A stretch of 64,000 nt of DNA from Diploptera punctata (taxonomy: Eukaryota; Arthropoda; Insecta; Blattodea; Blaberidae), in the NCBI GenBank assembly GCA_030220185.1, contig JASPKZ010007546.1, positions 105,001-169,000 on the forward strand, written 5' to 3'. A program made the translations under genes and the position numbers. Shown in pieces: positions 44,953 through 55,974 of the stretch (its first letter is position 1; each line of letters begins with the position of its first letter). Under the pieces are notes generated by a model. That model saw nothing but the letters and a program-made list of their open reading frames with translations, was not told where the DNA came from and ran no database searches.

Positions 44953-45636
44953 ATTATGAAAACAAAATAGAAAAGAAGAACTAACAAATATCACACAACT
45001 GAATAGGGAAATTGATAAAAGAGATAATAAGTTGGTATCCTTAACATACGTAGGCATAGAAACACAAAATATAGCAAAAACTCTTAAAAATGACAAAAAA
45101 CATAAAACGTGCCTACAGAACAAATAACAAACTTAATAATATCATTTCAAATAAAATAGAAGAAATGAACATAGCCTATATATAAAGGAGTTTATAAATT
45201 GAATTGCACTCGCTGTGACAAATTTTACATAGGAAGAACTACTAGAAACTTCACGACTAGATTTAATGAACATTTCAGAGATTTCATAAATAAAGAAGGT
45301 AAATCCAGTTTTTCAAAACATACATTAGAAGCATGACATCAATTCAACACAATAGACAACGTATTATCGATCCTACATAGATAAAACGATGTATCGAAAA
45401 TCTACGTTCTCGAAGAATTATAAATCATCAAGGAAACCACAAATAAACACCTGCTGAACGAGAACATACCCAGCAATATAAACCCTCTGTACAAAATAAT
45501 TACCAACAACAGTCAGTACCAAAATGAAAGCAGAAGATGATACATAAGTTATCGAAAGGCCTCTTATAAAACAACACTGCAAATTGTTGAGGACACTGAG
45601 ATATCAGGTACTGTTATACAATTATAAAAACTTTAA
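44953..45636 (+). mobile_element. Penelope-like element, right arm
   Basis: Plus-strand copy of the same element. It reads LNCTRCDKFYIGRTTRNFTT, RLNEHFRDFINKEGKSSFSK, then a stop, with all the outer landmarks of the left arm (cgagaacatacccagcaat, gaaagcagaagatgataca). The two arms are separated by only about 14 bases at 44939-44952, forming a head-to-head pair. Confidence 0.8.
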
Positions 45637-45810
45637 GGAGGTAAATTAAAGGCTGATAAACTTAGGTCGGGATAGGAAAGTACAGAGAGCTTATGTCCGC
45701 GCGGTCATTAACATCCGCGTTTGATTATTCCATTCAGTTAGTTGGTTAATTAGGTACCTTCAATTTTTCATTTTAGCACGTTACACTTTTGTACTCTTAG
45801 CTATCCAATT

Positions 45811-46228
45811 ATCGGCCGCGGTGGACTAGTGGTTATGCTCCTTGCCTCTAGTCCCGAGGGTCGCGGGTTCAAACCCAGCTGGGGACGAAGGATTTTTTTA
45901 GGATGGAAAAATCCAAGGAGCAAGTTCTCCGGGAGGGTCTTTAAGCCGTGGGTCCCGAGTCTGAAGATTTTCAGGCTCGTAAAAGATCCTTAAACCTGAA
46001 TGAAAAGGCCTCTAAGCAAAATTTACTGAATTTCCCCGTCCTAGTACTACCTTGGTTTCCTAGATGTCAGTATGAGGCGGAACGCTGACCACGGACCACT
46101 CAAATGACATCTATACGAAAACAAGTGTAACTAAATTAGTATGTTTCAAATTCTTCCCTGTAGGGGAGAGCGCCTAAATCTCTGTTAAGGGAACACATGG
46201 GCTTACAAGAAGAAGAAGAAGAAGATGA
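45811..46228 (+). mobile_element. SINE-3, full-length reference copy
   Basis: 418-base tRNA-derived SINE: head ggccgcggtggactagtggt (A box), B box cgggttcaaacccagctgg, body with aggatggaaaaatccaagg, gtcctagtactaccttgg and gagagcgcctaaatctctg, and a (GAA)n tail at 46207-46223. A perfect 12-bp target duplication agctatccaatt lies at 45799-45810 and 46229-46240. Confidence 0.92.
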
Positions 46229-46239
46229 AGCTATCCAAT

Positions 46240-46690
46240 TGACATATAAACGTTTATTTTTCGTTTAATATATTTTTGAGCGAGGAATAATATTAATTTT
46301 GAAAGTAAAAGTTGTTTTTTAGGTGTCTAGACTGACTGTAATGTAAAATACATCTTTATAAAACCTACCTCTTCTTTTCTACACAGTTATTACCAAAAAA
46401 AGAGGGATTAAGTATTAGGCTCATATTTTAAATTAAGAGCATTGATTAATCACAAAATGATATAGAATAATATATGTATACATTATAACAAAAGTACTTT
46501 TAACGCTGCCTGTACTGTGTCCAACAACCAGTTATGTTTTCACTTCGCACTATGAATATTTTATGTCTTAAGAGAAATTGTGATTTCCTATGAATTGTAT
46601 ATTTGGGGAAAGAATAGCTTCAGAAGAAAGTCTTAACACTGATCTCAAACTGGTTACTCAACCCAGCTCATATTTCAACATTGAAGTTAA
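46240..46690. other. unassigned AT-rich sequence
   Basis: About 450 bases; no supportable feature. Confidence 0.5.
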
Positions 46691-46694
46691 AAAA

Positions 46695-47075
46695 GTGTCG
46701 GTGGGCTAGTGATTATGTTCCTTGTCTCTAGTACCAAGAGATGCAGCTTCAAACCCGGCGGGGTGGATGAAATTGTTAGGATGGAAAAATTCAAGGGACA
46801 ATTCTGCGGGAGGGACTATAAGCCCTGGGTGCCGAGTCTGACTATTTTCAGGCTTGTTAAAGATCCGTAAGCCTGAATAAAGAGACCAGTATTCAAAATT
46901 TGCCGACCTTTACACATCCAGTGTAATACCTTAGTTACCAACTAGATGTCTCGTTGAGGCGATATGCTGATCCCATATCACTCATTGACATCTATGGGTA
47001 AATAAAGTTAACTACATTAGCTTTGTTAAAACTCTCCCTATAAGGAGCACCCTAATCCTCACACGAGGAACTAGG
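46695..47075 (+). mobile_element. SINE-3 variant copy
   Basis: Head gtgtcggtgggctagtgatt, B box gcttcaaacccggcgg, then gggagggactataagccctg and tagatgtctcgttgaggcg. Same plan as 45811 but with a different distal half (gacatctatgggtaaataa), shared with 21420 and 29440. Confidence 0.75.
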
Positions 47076-47093
47076 ATATATATATATACACAC

Positions 47094-47443
47094 ATCCATC
47101 CATCCATCCATAGTAATTCTGCCCGAAGGCAGGTCCTTCACTGCAATCATAGCATTTTCATGCTATGCTTGCAGTTTTTCTAGGGAATTGTAGGTGTGGT
47201 AACTTCCCGTCGCTTTCCACACCGGTGAAAGATGATGATCATGATAATGGAAATGATGTGATGATGATCATGAGATCATGATGATTTCGGGGACCGTTTG
47301 GGCCTTAACGTTTTCCTGACATTTGCCTTACAGGTGAGGAAAAATCCCGATAAAAACCTCATCCAGAATAACTGCCCCGTCCGGGAATCGAACCCGGGCC
47401 CACTGCGTGACAAGGCAACACGCTACCTCGAGACCACAGCGGT

Positions 47444-47446
<3 letters not shown>
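47094..47446 (-). mobile_element. SINE-1 copy 3, between (TA)n tracts
   Basis: Minus-strand SINE-1 with head ccaccgctgtggtctcgagg, B box cgggttcgattcccgg, and end ctgccttcgggcagaatta. Both borders are (TA)n: about 47076-47088 on one side and 47447-47475 on the other. Confidence 0.85.
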
Positions 47447-47479
<33 letters not shown>

Positions 47480-47480
<1 letters not shown>

Positions 47481-48060
47481 GCGATAGGAAAAAAGTTGCA
47501 TTGAGGTCCTTCGCCATTTAATTTGCAAAAAAATAACAATTCTTAGTCTGGATTAAATGTGTCGTATAATCTCTTCCAGTTTGCACAATCTTCGCTATAG
47601 TACTTCGTCTGCTTAATATTACAACCAACTAAGCAACTAAGTCAAAGATGCGCAACTAACAGAGTGAGAGGAATAGCTTTAATCCCCTATCTACGGCTGT
47701 GACGTTATCAGCATCGAACTGTGCTGTTCTTGGATTGTAGAATGTACGTCATATTTCACTTGCGTCATTCTGACGTTATGGTTACATCACGTGGAGGCAG
47801 ACATACGTTGCCGCTCATTAGTTCTTTGTGTCCCAGATGCACCTATTTATGTAATCTGAGAGGATTCTAAGTGTGAACAGAACTGTACCTACGGCAGTTT
47901 CTTAAGCCCGCACGAGCTTATGGACTTCAATTGACTTCGTTGGCTTATAAGCAAAAGTTTCAAATTATTTTACAATAGATCTCAAGTCTAATACAACTCA
48001 CGAATAGTTATTAAATATCCAATCTATAATTTTTAATACCTTGTAAAAAGCTACAAAAAA
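47480..48060. other. unassigned sequence
   Basis: About 580 bases; no supportable feature. Confidence 0.5.
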
Positions 48061-48069
48061 TATGCAAAT

Positions 48070-48310
48070 TGTGGAATGCAGGCTTTCACGGCCGGTAATC
48101 ATAATGTTAAAAGATTCTGGGCTATGTGACCGTGGTCGTAACTGGTATTTCTTCCAGACGTTTCTCCCTCAACTGTGTCTACGACAAGGTAACATCACCT
48201 AGAAGCACTCGCCACTGAAGATGCCCTCCGCAGTTGAGGGAGAAACATCTGAAAGAAATACCAGTTATAGACCACGGCCACATAGCCCGGAATATTTTTA
48301 ACATTATTAC
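48070..48310. mobile_element. foldback element FB, copy 2
   Basis: Shorter relative of 13151-13530. The same unpaired lead gtggaatgcaggctttcac is followed by arms around gattctgggctatgtgac and tagcccggaatatttttaac, but the centre is deleted to a short loop. An 8-bp duplication atgcaaat lies at 48062-48069 and 48311-48318. Confidence 0.75.
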
Positions 48311-48314
48311 ATGC

Positions 48315-49460
48315 AAATATTATATGAATGAATTCTCGCATAACGAGTGGGTCTATCTTACTTCGGAGAGTAGTACTGTATGACACGGAAGGAAAAATGC
48401 TGCGAGGAAATTGTATGGACCACAGAGCACTCGAATAGGGGGACAACTGAGTACAGTGACATCTAAAAAATTTCGGTCGTTTACGATGAACTACAATGAA
48501 CAAACTAAAAAGGTAGCGCTGTTTCGTAGTACCAGAGTACGTAACTAAATAAAACAAATGCAAGGCATACGGCGTGTTCACTCGGGATTATGGGAAATTA
48601 GCCATTTTGTAAATATAAATTTTAAACTGCTATCCTTTCGTTCTATGTAGACGATACTGTAAACATGATATATTATCGAAAGTTAAAATCATCACTTGGA
48701 TTTTATTTTACTCTAATTTGTAAGTAATTCAAGCTTGTTTACGTTTTAATGTGAATCTATTTTCAAAGATAAACCTTCTAGAAGTGGTAAAATTCTAAGA
48801 TTTGTTAGGTTAGGAAGAGTGATGTTAGTGTACAGCCATTTCTAATAAACATTTAAAAAAATGTGACTTTATATCGAATTTCAGATGTACGACATGGCTA
48901 AGGTTCTTTAATAAATATTCTATAAAATATATATGTGAGAATAAGGGGGTAGGTTAATGGTATATGTTTATTAAAAGAGCTCATAATGCACGTTTTTAAA
49001 TTTTAATAAACGAAAATAAATTAACATGTTTTATTTATTTCCATTCTTCCTTTGTGTTAAAATAATAGAAAATCTTTAGGTGTGAGAGGCTGCGTACAAA
49101 TAATTCCATAATTTAAGATTAATTAATATGTTATTTATTCCTACAAAAGTTCAATTCCATAATTATTCACCAGATGGTGTTATATAATTATAATTCATAA
49201 TTTTACCACCAGAGGGTGCTGAATTTCATATTAATACCAGAAAAAATCGAAACAATTTAGATGTTGTTAGTTCTACACTAGAGCCGCTTGTGGCATATAC
49301 TTGAAACTTGTCCACTTTCTTTTCTTGGTACTCTGTGGTATGGACGTGTACTTCATTCGCATACAGGCAAGGTAATTAATTACATAATATAAATGTTAAA
49401 GTACACTATTTGAATAAGTACTGTTGGTTGGTATGTAATGTTCTGATTGTAGTGGATAAG
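48315..49460. other. unassigned sequence
   Basis: About 1.1 kb. The minus-strand open frame at 48195-48581 overlaps the foldback arm and shows no family likeness. I see nothing else supportable. Confidence 0.5.
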
Positions 49461-49463
49461 CTG

Positions 49464-49745
49464 TCAGTAATGAGGTAGGTAGAAGGGGCCTACTTTATAT
49501 AACGACGCTCTGTAGTATCTAAGGTCATATTTCCCAATCATTCCTTCATTTAATTCACCTCCTCGAATCACAGGGAATGTTATTTTCTGCCTCGTTCTTG
49601 GATTACCCACTAGAAGTTTTCCATCTGTTTTTTCTATAAGAATTTTCTGTGCTCCCTCATTCAATACCTTTTCGTGTCTTATGTCCCACACGCAGCATTC
49701 TATGAGACTTAACTGTTCTTATTACATCTGTTACCGGAGGTCAGG
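49464..49745 (-). pseudogene. LINE-A C-terminal scrap
   Basis: On the minus strand: RTVKSHRML-like start near 49730, then ILIEKTDGKLLVGNPRTRQK (degenerate LVGKPEGKRPVGRSRMRW) and YDLRYYRASLYK. A diverged piece of the LINE-A end. Confidence 0.5.
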
Positions 49746-49954
49746 AATATTAGAACATAATACAATTATTGGGACACTACTGTCTTCCTCCGACGAGTTT
49801 AGCGCTTGGAGGTAGGATATTCTTCCCATTCAGTTAACTACTCTTGCAGGTAGTTTCTTTTGTTTCTACAGCCGAGTCGAAGGTATGTACTATTCAATCA
49901 CAAATATGCATTTTTCAGTTTGCGGTTTTTAGTTCTATATAACTTACGAGTAAA

Positions 49955-51345
49955 ATGGTGAATAGAAAAGGTAAAACAATTCACAGCGAAGCGCGTAATA
50001 TAATCGCGAGTGTAATTAAGATGTGTGACCAGGGAAAGAGACTTAAAGCTGTGAATATTCCCCTGGTTCGTGCAAAAAAGCGAGCAGCCTCTTATACAGG
50101 TGTATCTGTGGGAACTATTAGAAATATAAGAAAATAATTGAAAATTAAGAACACATCAGGCTCTCAATCACCAGGGAAACACTGTCCGAGACCACAATAA
50201 AGATACGTGGAAATTTATAATTTTGAGTTGCGTGTCGTTCATAGATCTGTGCACGAGTTTTATACTGTTAATAAGATAGTGCCCACATACAGAAAACTAT
50301 TGCCTGTAATTAGGGGAATAATATAATTTCAGTGGGGGATTGAGGCACTCAGAAGGATTTTGCACAAAATTGGTTTTAAGTGGAAGAAGTTCAATGCCAA
50401 GAGTAAAATATTAATAGAGAGCAGCCATCATATTTTGGTGCGCTAGATTTTTAAGAACAATAGTAGAATTCCGACTCCAAGGCAGACCTGTTTTCTATTG
50501 AGATGAAAGCTGGGTGGACAGTAATCTCACTTTTCAGAAATATTGGGAGAGCCCTGAAGTAACCGGCATGTGTACAGATGGGAATGCTGCAAACCGTCTG
50601 ATTATAGTTAATGTGATATCGCAGTCCGGCTCCTTAAATAATGCCTCGCTGGTGTATAAGGCTGGTACCACTGTTAGCGGTAAACATGGCCAGATGAACA
50701 ATGGAAATTTTGAAAAAATGGGTCCGCGAAAAATAAGTTACTTCGCTCCCGTCTAACTCTGTCGCCGTCCTTGATAGTAATGCGTCAAATCAAAATATGC
50801 AAGTGGATAAACCACCAACAAAAAATACTGTAAAGTCATATATGGTGCCATGGTTGCAGCGACATTGTGTTGTGTACGACATCATCTTGTAAGCCCATGT
50901 TTTCCCTTAACAGAGATTTAGGCGCTCTCCCCCTACAGGGAAGAATTTGAACCATCCTAATTTAGTTACACGTGTTTTCGTATTCATGTCATTTGAGTGG
51001 TCCGTGGTCAACGTTCCGCCTCATACTGACAACTAGGAAACCAAGGTAGTACTAGGACGGGAAAATTCGGTAAATTTTGCTTAGAGGCCTTTTCATTCAG
51101 GCTTGAGGATCTTTTACGAGCATGAAAATCTTCAGACTCGGGACCCACGGCTTAAAGTCCCTCCCGGAGGACTTGCTCCTTGGATTTTTCCGTCCTAAAA
51201 ATCCATCGACCCCGGCCGGGTTTGAACCCGCGACCCTCGGGACCAGAGGCAAGGAGCATAAACAATAGTCTACCGCGGCCGATTGTGTGCGACGCGAAAG
51301 GACCAATTGTATGAGCGGGCTGTAATAAATAAGCCGAGACTTAAC
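49955..51345 (+). pseudogene. Tc1-like DDE transposase relic, interrupted by SINE-3
   Basis: The N-terminal part (49955-50137) reads KTIHSEARNIIASVIKMCDQ, then KKRAASYTGVSVGTIRNI, a helix-turn-helix region. After frameshifts the catalytic core continues at about 50510 with SWVDSNLTFQKYWESPE, NRLIIVNVISQSGSLNNASL and HGQMNNGNFEKM. Near 50770 VDKPPTKNTVKS follows. A SINE-3 at 50881-51282 then splits the gene; DTRKDQLYERAVINKPR resumes immediately after it. This is an IS630/Tc1-type family seen in many insects. The terminal Glu region is lacking. Confidence 0.72.
50881..51282 (-). mobile_element. SINE-3 copy inside a transposase relic
   Basis: Minus-strand SINE-3 with intact head (ggccgcggtagactattg) and B box cgggttcaaacccggcc. 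An 11-bp duplication ttgtgtacgac (50870-50880) and ttgtgtgcgac (51283-51293), differing at one base, flanks it. Confidence 0.88.
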
Positions 51346-51791
51346 GAACAATTGCCACAGGACTGTTTACCCGATAAGAATGTAAGTCTGAAAATTATTC
51401 CTGCAGGAGCCACCAAATATATACAAGCACTTTTTTTTTTCCCCCGTCAATATAAGATCTATGTGCGACGACTTGAAGAATATGTGCGTCTAAAAGCAGA
51501 TGGTGACATGAAAATGTCTGGATTCTTTATTATAAAACTGCTTTTCCTTGTATATAATCAACAGTCAGTAGAAATTTACAAAGATATGCGTATTTATATT
51601 TGGACAGAGTCTGGCTATAACATGGACCAAAGTGTAACGAGATTCACAAATGTGATTGAAAATGCATTTGACATTGGTTTTAGTGAATGTGCCACATATA
51701 ACTGCTCCAGGATTGCCATCATCAAATGCTCATGGAGTTCACAAAAACTTTGTTACAACCATTTCATCGAAGACCCTCATTATTACCATTG
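51346..51791 (+). pseudogene. C-terminal part of a second DDE transposase with zinc-binding end
   Basis: Plus strand: NEQLPQDCLPDKNVSLKIIP, AGATKYIQALFFFPRQYKIY, VRRLEEYVRLKADGD, YIWTESGYNMDQSVTRFTN, then ECATYNCSRIAIIKCSWSSQ and KLCYNHFIEDPHYYH and a stop. IPAG(A/T)TxYIQPL is the block near the third acidic residue of pogo/Tc-type transposases, and C-x4-C...C-x7-C-x2-HF at the end looks like the C-terminal zinc finger of the family represented by the relic at 31123. Joined in frame to the previous relic after NKPR. Confidence 0.68.
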
Positions 51792-51869
51792 ATGTTATGG
51801 TAAATGATAATTTGTTTTTGTTACTCCAGTACACGAAATTATAACCGATTCTGAATTTCAAGTAAACAA

Positions 51870-52430
51870 ATAGTATTAGTAGGACTTTATTAGACTAAAA
51901 GTAAAATATATACAATGTTATTTACAAATATGTCCCTCACGGGCAGTAAGCCATATGTGCTGATGACAGTGCGTTACAATAAAGTAATATTTGGTAATAG
52001 TACAAAGAAAGAAAAAAGAAAACAATACTATTACAATTACATAAAGAAAACACAATAATATTACAATTACATAATAATAAAATAACATTATACATTAAGT
52101 TATGTAGAATTATTAAAAATTAATGATATTGCATTTTGATAACGTGTATTTATTCATGAATGAATGTTGTTCTTATTTTCTGCGTTTTGTCCAGAAATTT
52201 ACCCAAGTTTATCCAATTTTCTGGATTTACCATTAACTCGTAGCATGCCAATCTTTTACGATTTGAATTTAGAAATCTTCTCGGTAATAACTAACGCCTC
52301 CAATATTCTAAATCGTTACATTTTCCTAATATATGTATCTCGTCTTCAGAGCTCCCGCACATTGGACATATTCGCATTAGATTTAACTGAAAAAAGTATA
52401 CAGAGCTCTGCTATCTGTATAAAGTAATAA
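51870..52430 (-). pseudogene. LINE-G C-terminus and 3' region
   Basis: On the minus strand from about 52375: CPMCGSSEDEIHILGKCNDL, EYWRR, a stop, FLNSNRKRLACYELMVNPEN, WINLGKFLDKTQK. CxxCG...xxHILxxC is the cysteine-histidine motif at the C-terminus of several non-LTR RTs. The 3' region runs to about 51875 and ends in a taataaagtcctac-type sequence. 5'-truncated. Confidence 0.6.
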
Positions 52431-52439
52431 ATTGTTATT

Positions 52440-52840
52440 AATGTTAACAAGGAGAGAAAATAATATTTACGTTCTTCGCACTGCTATAGCTACTAGCACT
52501 TGTGCTTCAAACCAGCTGCAATGAGCAACCGTGCCGTTACGAACCGGGCAATGAAACGTGATTGAAATTTAATGACAAATAACACGAGTTTTATTAAATT
52601 TGCAGCAAAATGACTGACGACATCATATTTAATGTCAATTAACATATCCTTCAATTTTTGTTACAACCCAACTAGTCCAACATAAGTACTTCCCTTGTTA
52701 GGCATATATATGATTCTTTATCAGTGACTGCGGGGCATTGGAGGAACTGCCATCTCGTGGCCGCAATAACGAGTAAGCACTTAAAGAGAAATTTACTTTA
52801 TAGGAGTTACGCTTCTTTATTTCGATGTTATAATTAAATT
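52440..52840. other. unassigned sequence
   Basis: About 400 bases; no supportable feature. Confidence 0.5.
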
Positions 52841-52841
52841 A

Positions 52842-52935
52842 AAACCAGGAGATTGGATGGACCGACAAAATTGGCTATTAGGAATCGGACGATGTCAAAG
52901 AAATTAATCAACTGATGATCTATCTATAATTATTT
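52842..52935 (+). mobile_element. LINE-D 3' end fragment
   Basis: aaaccaggagattggatgga, caaaattggctattaggaa and caactgatgatctatctata match the 3' end of the LINE-D copy at 2490-2585 in the opposite orientation. Confidence 0.75.
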
Positions 52936-52939
52936 TTTT

Positions 52940-53715
52940 TATATTTAGCAATGAAGCCAAATATATAACCTATTTTTTGGTATTCATCCAATGATTCTAG
53001 ACGTAACATAGCCGAAGATAGTCAAGTCTATTGAAGAAAAATAAAAGAAAGGCTTGAGTAATTTACTAAAGGATATTAAATATTATGGGACAGATGCTAG
53101 GATCATAGACTAACAACAAAGCGAAATCACTTCTGAAAAGTGTAAAAGTGAAAATGTTTTAAATAATAAAGTAAGATTGATTTAGGTGTTATCTCGCGTT
53201 AGATTATATCAGGGTGCTCCATGCGATGTCTGATAATTCAGGTGCTTTTAAGTTCCACGTAAGCCTCCCACTCTGGTATTAAGGTACTACATCATTCTCC
53301 TAGGCATGAGGGTTTGTGCTGGAAAATTCCAGCCTCTCAACTCTACTGGAATATTGAGCAGTTCCTTCTGTCCCCCTCCCCTCTTTCACCCCAGTCATGA
53401 TGTCAAGCGAAAATATGACTGTCACATGTTTCCTTCAATCTACGCATCATGGCTGATGAAAATCACTTCTAGCTTGTCTAGGGGTATAGAATTTGCCCCT
53501 GCATTGAAGCTTTCGTTTTCAATTTAGACTAAAGTTTATGGATAAATTCGAGGATGTTACTTCTAAAGGAGCAAGTAATCTGTGGTCGATTCTGATTCCC
53601 TGTTGATTACAGTGTGCTCTCATTCTTTTCTAGGTTCGTGGCAAGTAATATTTTTTAAGTCAGGGTATCTACCTCGCACGGTAATGAAACTGTATTGCAA
53701 ACAAGTAACTATAAT
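52940..53715. other. unassigned sequence
   Basis: About 775 bases. A slightly GC-richer stretch near 53290-53480 (tgtccccctcccctc) has an open frame but no family likeness. Confidence 0.45.
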
Positions 53716-53719
53716 TCTT

Positions 53720-54400
53720 CATCATCATCATCGTCACTCCAAGGATTGCTCATTCCAACTTTATAATGCATCAGCTCAACGTTTCCTAGGTCTTCCGACA
53801 TCACGTCTTCCTTTTGCTTGATAATTTCTTGCTAACAATGAATATCTCTCCTTACTCATTCCGTTCATGTGATCAATCCACTTTTGTCTATAATTCGTGA
53901 CTTATCCAATAAAGGCTGCACTTTTAATTCTTCTCTTATTTCCTAATTTCTAATTCTATCATGTTTTGTACATACTTTAACTTGTCTGAAGAACCTCATC
54001 TCCGCCGACTGTATTCTATCTTTCTCTTCGTCGGAACTCAAGTCTCGCATCCGTAAAATAGTTTGAGAATTGCCATAACTTTATTCATTTTTATATTTGC
54101 TTCTTTTTTTAAATTTTATTTTTTGAACGTTCTCTATATTGTTCCACATACCGTCTGAAATTTATTTATTTTGAAATCAAGTATTTGAAACTAGACACTT
54201 GTTCTATAATTTGATTTTCTAAAATAATTTTGCATCTTACTGGATCTTTACTTTAAAAGCCATAATCTTTGTTTTTCTTACTTATAGGCCTATCTTTAGA
54301 TCGTAGAATGTACAGTACATATTTTATTTAATTCATACAAAAATTTCAGTAAGTCATCTTCAGTTTTCTGTATTATAATTAAATCGTCTGCAAAAGATTA
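53720..54400 (-). pseudogene. LINE-B reverse transcriptase relic, heavily broken
   Basis: On the minus strand: FADDLIIIQKTEDDLLKF (motif C near 54390), NKICTV, a decayed KIMAF region, KINKFQTVCGTI, LFYGCETSEKKRKIE-type remains, and a (GAT)n tail seen as catcatcatcatcgtc at 53719. Many stops. Confidence 0.65.
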
Positions 54401-54472
54401 TTTACGCATATACTTTATTATATACTCTTATTGCTGGATTCACTAAAACTTTCCATTTATTTAAATTGCCGA

Positions 54473-54479
<7 letters not shown>

Positions 54480-54530
<51 letters not shown>

Positions 54531-54546
54531 AGAGAGAGAGAGAGAG
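54480..54546. repeat. (TA)n then (GA)n microsatellite
   Basis: About 23 TA units then about 10 GA units, immediately next to the LINE-F 3' end. Confidence 0.95.
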
Positions 54547-55430
54547 GTTTAGATAGATTTATTTAGTCTGGTGGAATTAAGGCCATGTGACCTTCTCTTC
54601 CATTCACCAGGACAAACATATGTTACATTTAAATACAAAAGAAGTACAATAATAATACATACTAAACAAATATCTGTCAAACTGAACAATAAAGAAAATA
54701 ATTTCTAATAATACAATTAAATCAAATACAATTAAAATTAAACTAATGAAATAATGTATACACAATGGAACAACAGCTCGAATATACTATACATAAAAAA
54801 GAAATGAAAAAATATAAATAAAGTAATAAAATACAATGGATTAAACTATCGCTTATATATACACGGCATTAGGTAAATATATTGTAAACCTTAATACAAT
54901 TTTTACTAAATAATGAAAAAAATATTAATTGTTAAAATAAGTAATATTAGTGAGTTGTTTCTGTTAATAATGTTATTTTCAATTTGTTTCTGAAAGATGG
55001 TAAAGTTTGGCGGTCTCTGATATAGAGTGGAAGAGAATTCCATATTCTAGCAAGAGAAAATGTAAAAAAATTCGAATAATGGGCAGCGTGATCAGGGATA
55101 TAAAGGACAATGTGCTGATGATATCGGGTATCTAATTTATGTGTATCAGAGAGCCTAGTGAAGCAGTATGATAGATAATAAGTTAATGATGTGTGCAATA
55201 TTTTATAGAGGAGAGATAGGGATTGAATAGTTCTGCGATCTTGTAGACGAAGGCATGACAATTGTTCCAGGGATGGAATGACGTGATTAAATTGGCGAAT
55301 ACCACAAATGAAACGAATACAAGAATTATGAACACGTTGCAGTCTTTGGTTAAGAACAGTATTTAGGTCAGTAAAAAGAGTGTCACAATAATCTAAATGG
55401 GGCATTGCAAGTGTTTCTACTAACATTTTC
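54547..55430 (-). pseudogene. LINE-F C-terminus and 3' end, longest copy
   Basis: The minus-strand frame from 55426 to 54947 reads LVETLAMPHLDYCDTLFTDL, LNQRLQRVHNSCIRFICGIR, LSCLRLQDRRTIQSLSLLYK, YHQHIVLYIPDHAAHYSNF, LARIWNSLPLYIRDRQTL and SFRNKLKITLL. This is the part after the RT palm of a non-LTR element (LVxxLxxPHLDYCDxxF, RLQRVxNxCIRFI, WNSLP). It is uninterrupted for 159 codons, the longest intact coding stretch I could confirm apart from LINE-A. The 3' region follows to the (GA)n/(TA)n tract. Confidence 0.82.
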
Positions 55431-55528
55431 CTTAGAGCAAACGGTAAACAATTTTTTATTCGATTTAATGTGTGTATTATTGAGAAGATTGTTTTGCAAA
55501 TGTTGTTTATTTCAATTTAAATGTTTAT

Positions 55529-55532
<4 letters not shown>

Positions 55533-55577
<45 letters not shown>
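55533..55577. repeat. (TA)n microsatellite
   Basis: About 22 TA units. Confidence 0.95.
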
Positions 55578-55581
<4 letters not shown>

Positions 55582-55785
55582 GTCATATTAAGCTTGCATT
55601 GCTCAATGTCAAAAATGTAATTATAACTTCGATAAAGCGTCATTGCTATAAAGTAAAAATATTCTATTTAATTTGCTTACTTGTTATAGTCGGCTACTAG
55701 GCGGCAGTGAAGACCGAGTTCTCGCGACTTCTAGTAATAATGGAGAATATGATATATACACAATAAAAATAAGTGTTTGAATTGG

Positions 55786-55858
55786 ATTCGCCTGGTGGTG
55801 TAATGGATAACACGCTGGGGTACCGACCCAGAGTTCCGGGTTCGAATCCCGCCCGGTC
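55786..55858 (+). tRNA. tRNA-Gly(ACC)-like sequence, probable pseudogene
   Basis: cgcctggtggtgtaatggat, aacacgctggggtaccgacc, and gttccgggttcgaatcccgc fold like a tRNA: D stem gtgt/acac, anticodon stem ctggg/cccag with loop gtaccga (anticodon ACC), T arm ccggg-ttcgaat-cccgc. The acceptor stem has two mismatches and the T stem one, and an ACC glycine anticodon is unusual, so I favour a tRNA pseudogene or SINE head. No SINE body recognised. Confidence 0.4.
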
Positions 55859-55873
55859 ATTTTTTTTCTTATG

Positions 55874-55874
<1 letters not shown>

Positions 55875-55967
<93 letters not shown>

Positions 55968-55973
55968 ACACCC
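55875..55973. repeat. (TA)n then (CA)n microsatellite
   Basis: About 20 TA units followed by about 25 CA units; generates spurious frames such as VCVCVC. Confidence 0.95.
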
Positions 55974-55974
55974 A

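Larger units (their letters stand above)
42870..45745 (+). mobile_element. outer LINE-A relic split by a Penelope pair
   Basis: The two flanks belong to one LINE-A copy. 42870-43163 contains MIRTAKTHRLRWVTY (degenerate TVKSRRMRWAGH) and MRWKININHY; 45637-45745 resumes with gataggaaagtacagagagc and gtccgcgcggtcattaac at the LINE-A 3' end. The inserted block 43164-45636 is flanked by an 11-bp direct repeat ggaggtaaatt at 43153-43163 and 45637-45647. Confidence 0.75.

Noticed and set aside
48195..48581. 128-codon minus-strand open frame
   Set aside because: Overlaps a foldback arm, has no recognisable domain and a composition expected by chance.
53306..53527. Open frame in a GC-richer stretch
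   Set aside because: No domain, splice or codon signal that I can support.
55786..55858. Functional tRNA-Gly gene
   Set aside because: Acceptor and T stem mismatches and an unusual ACC anticodon make a pseudogene or SINE head more likely; kept only as tRNA-like.
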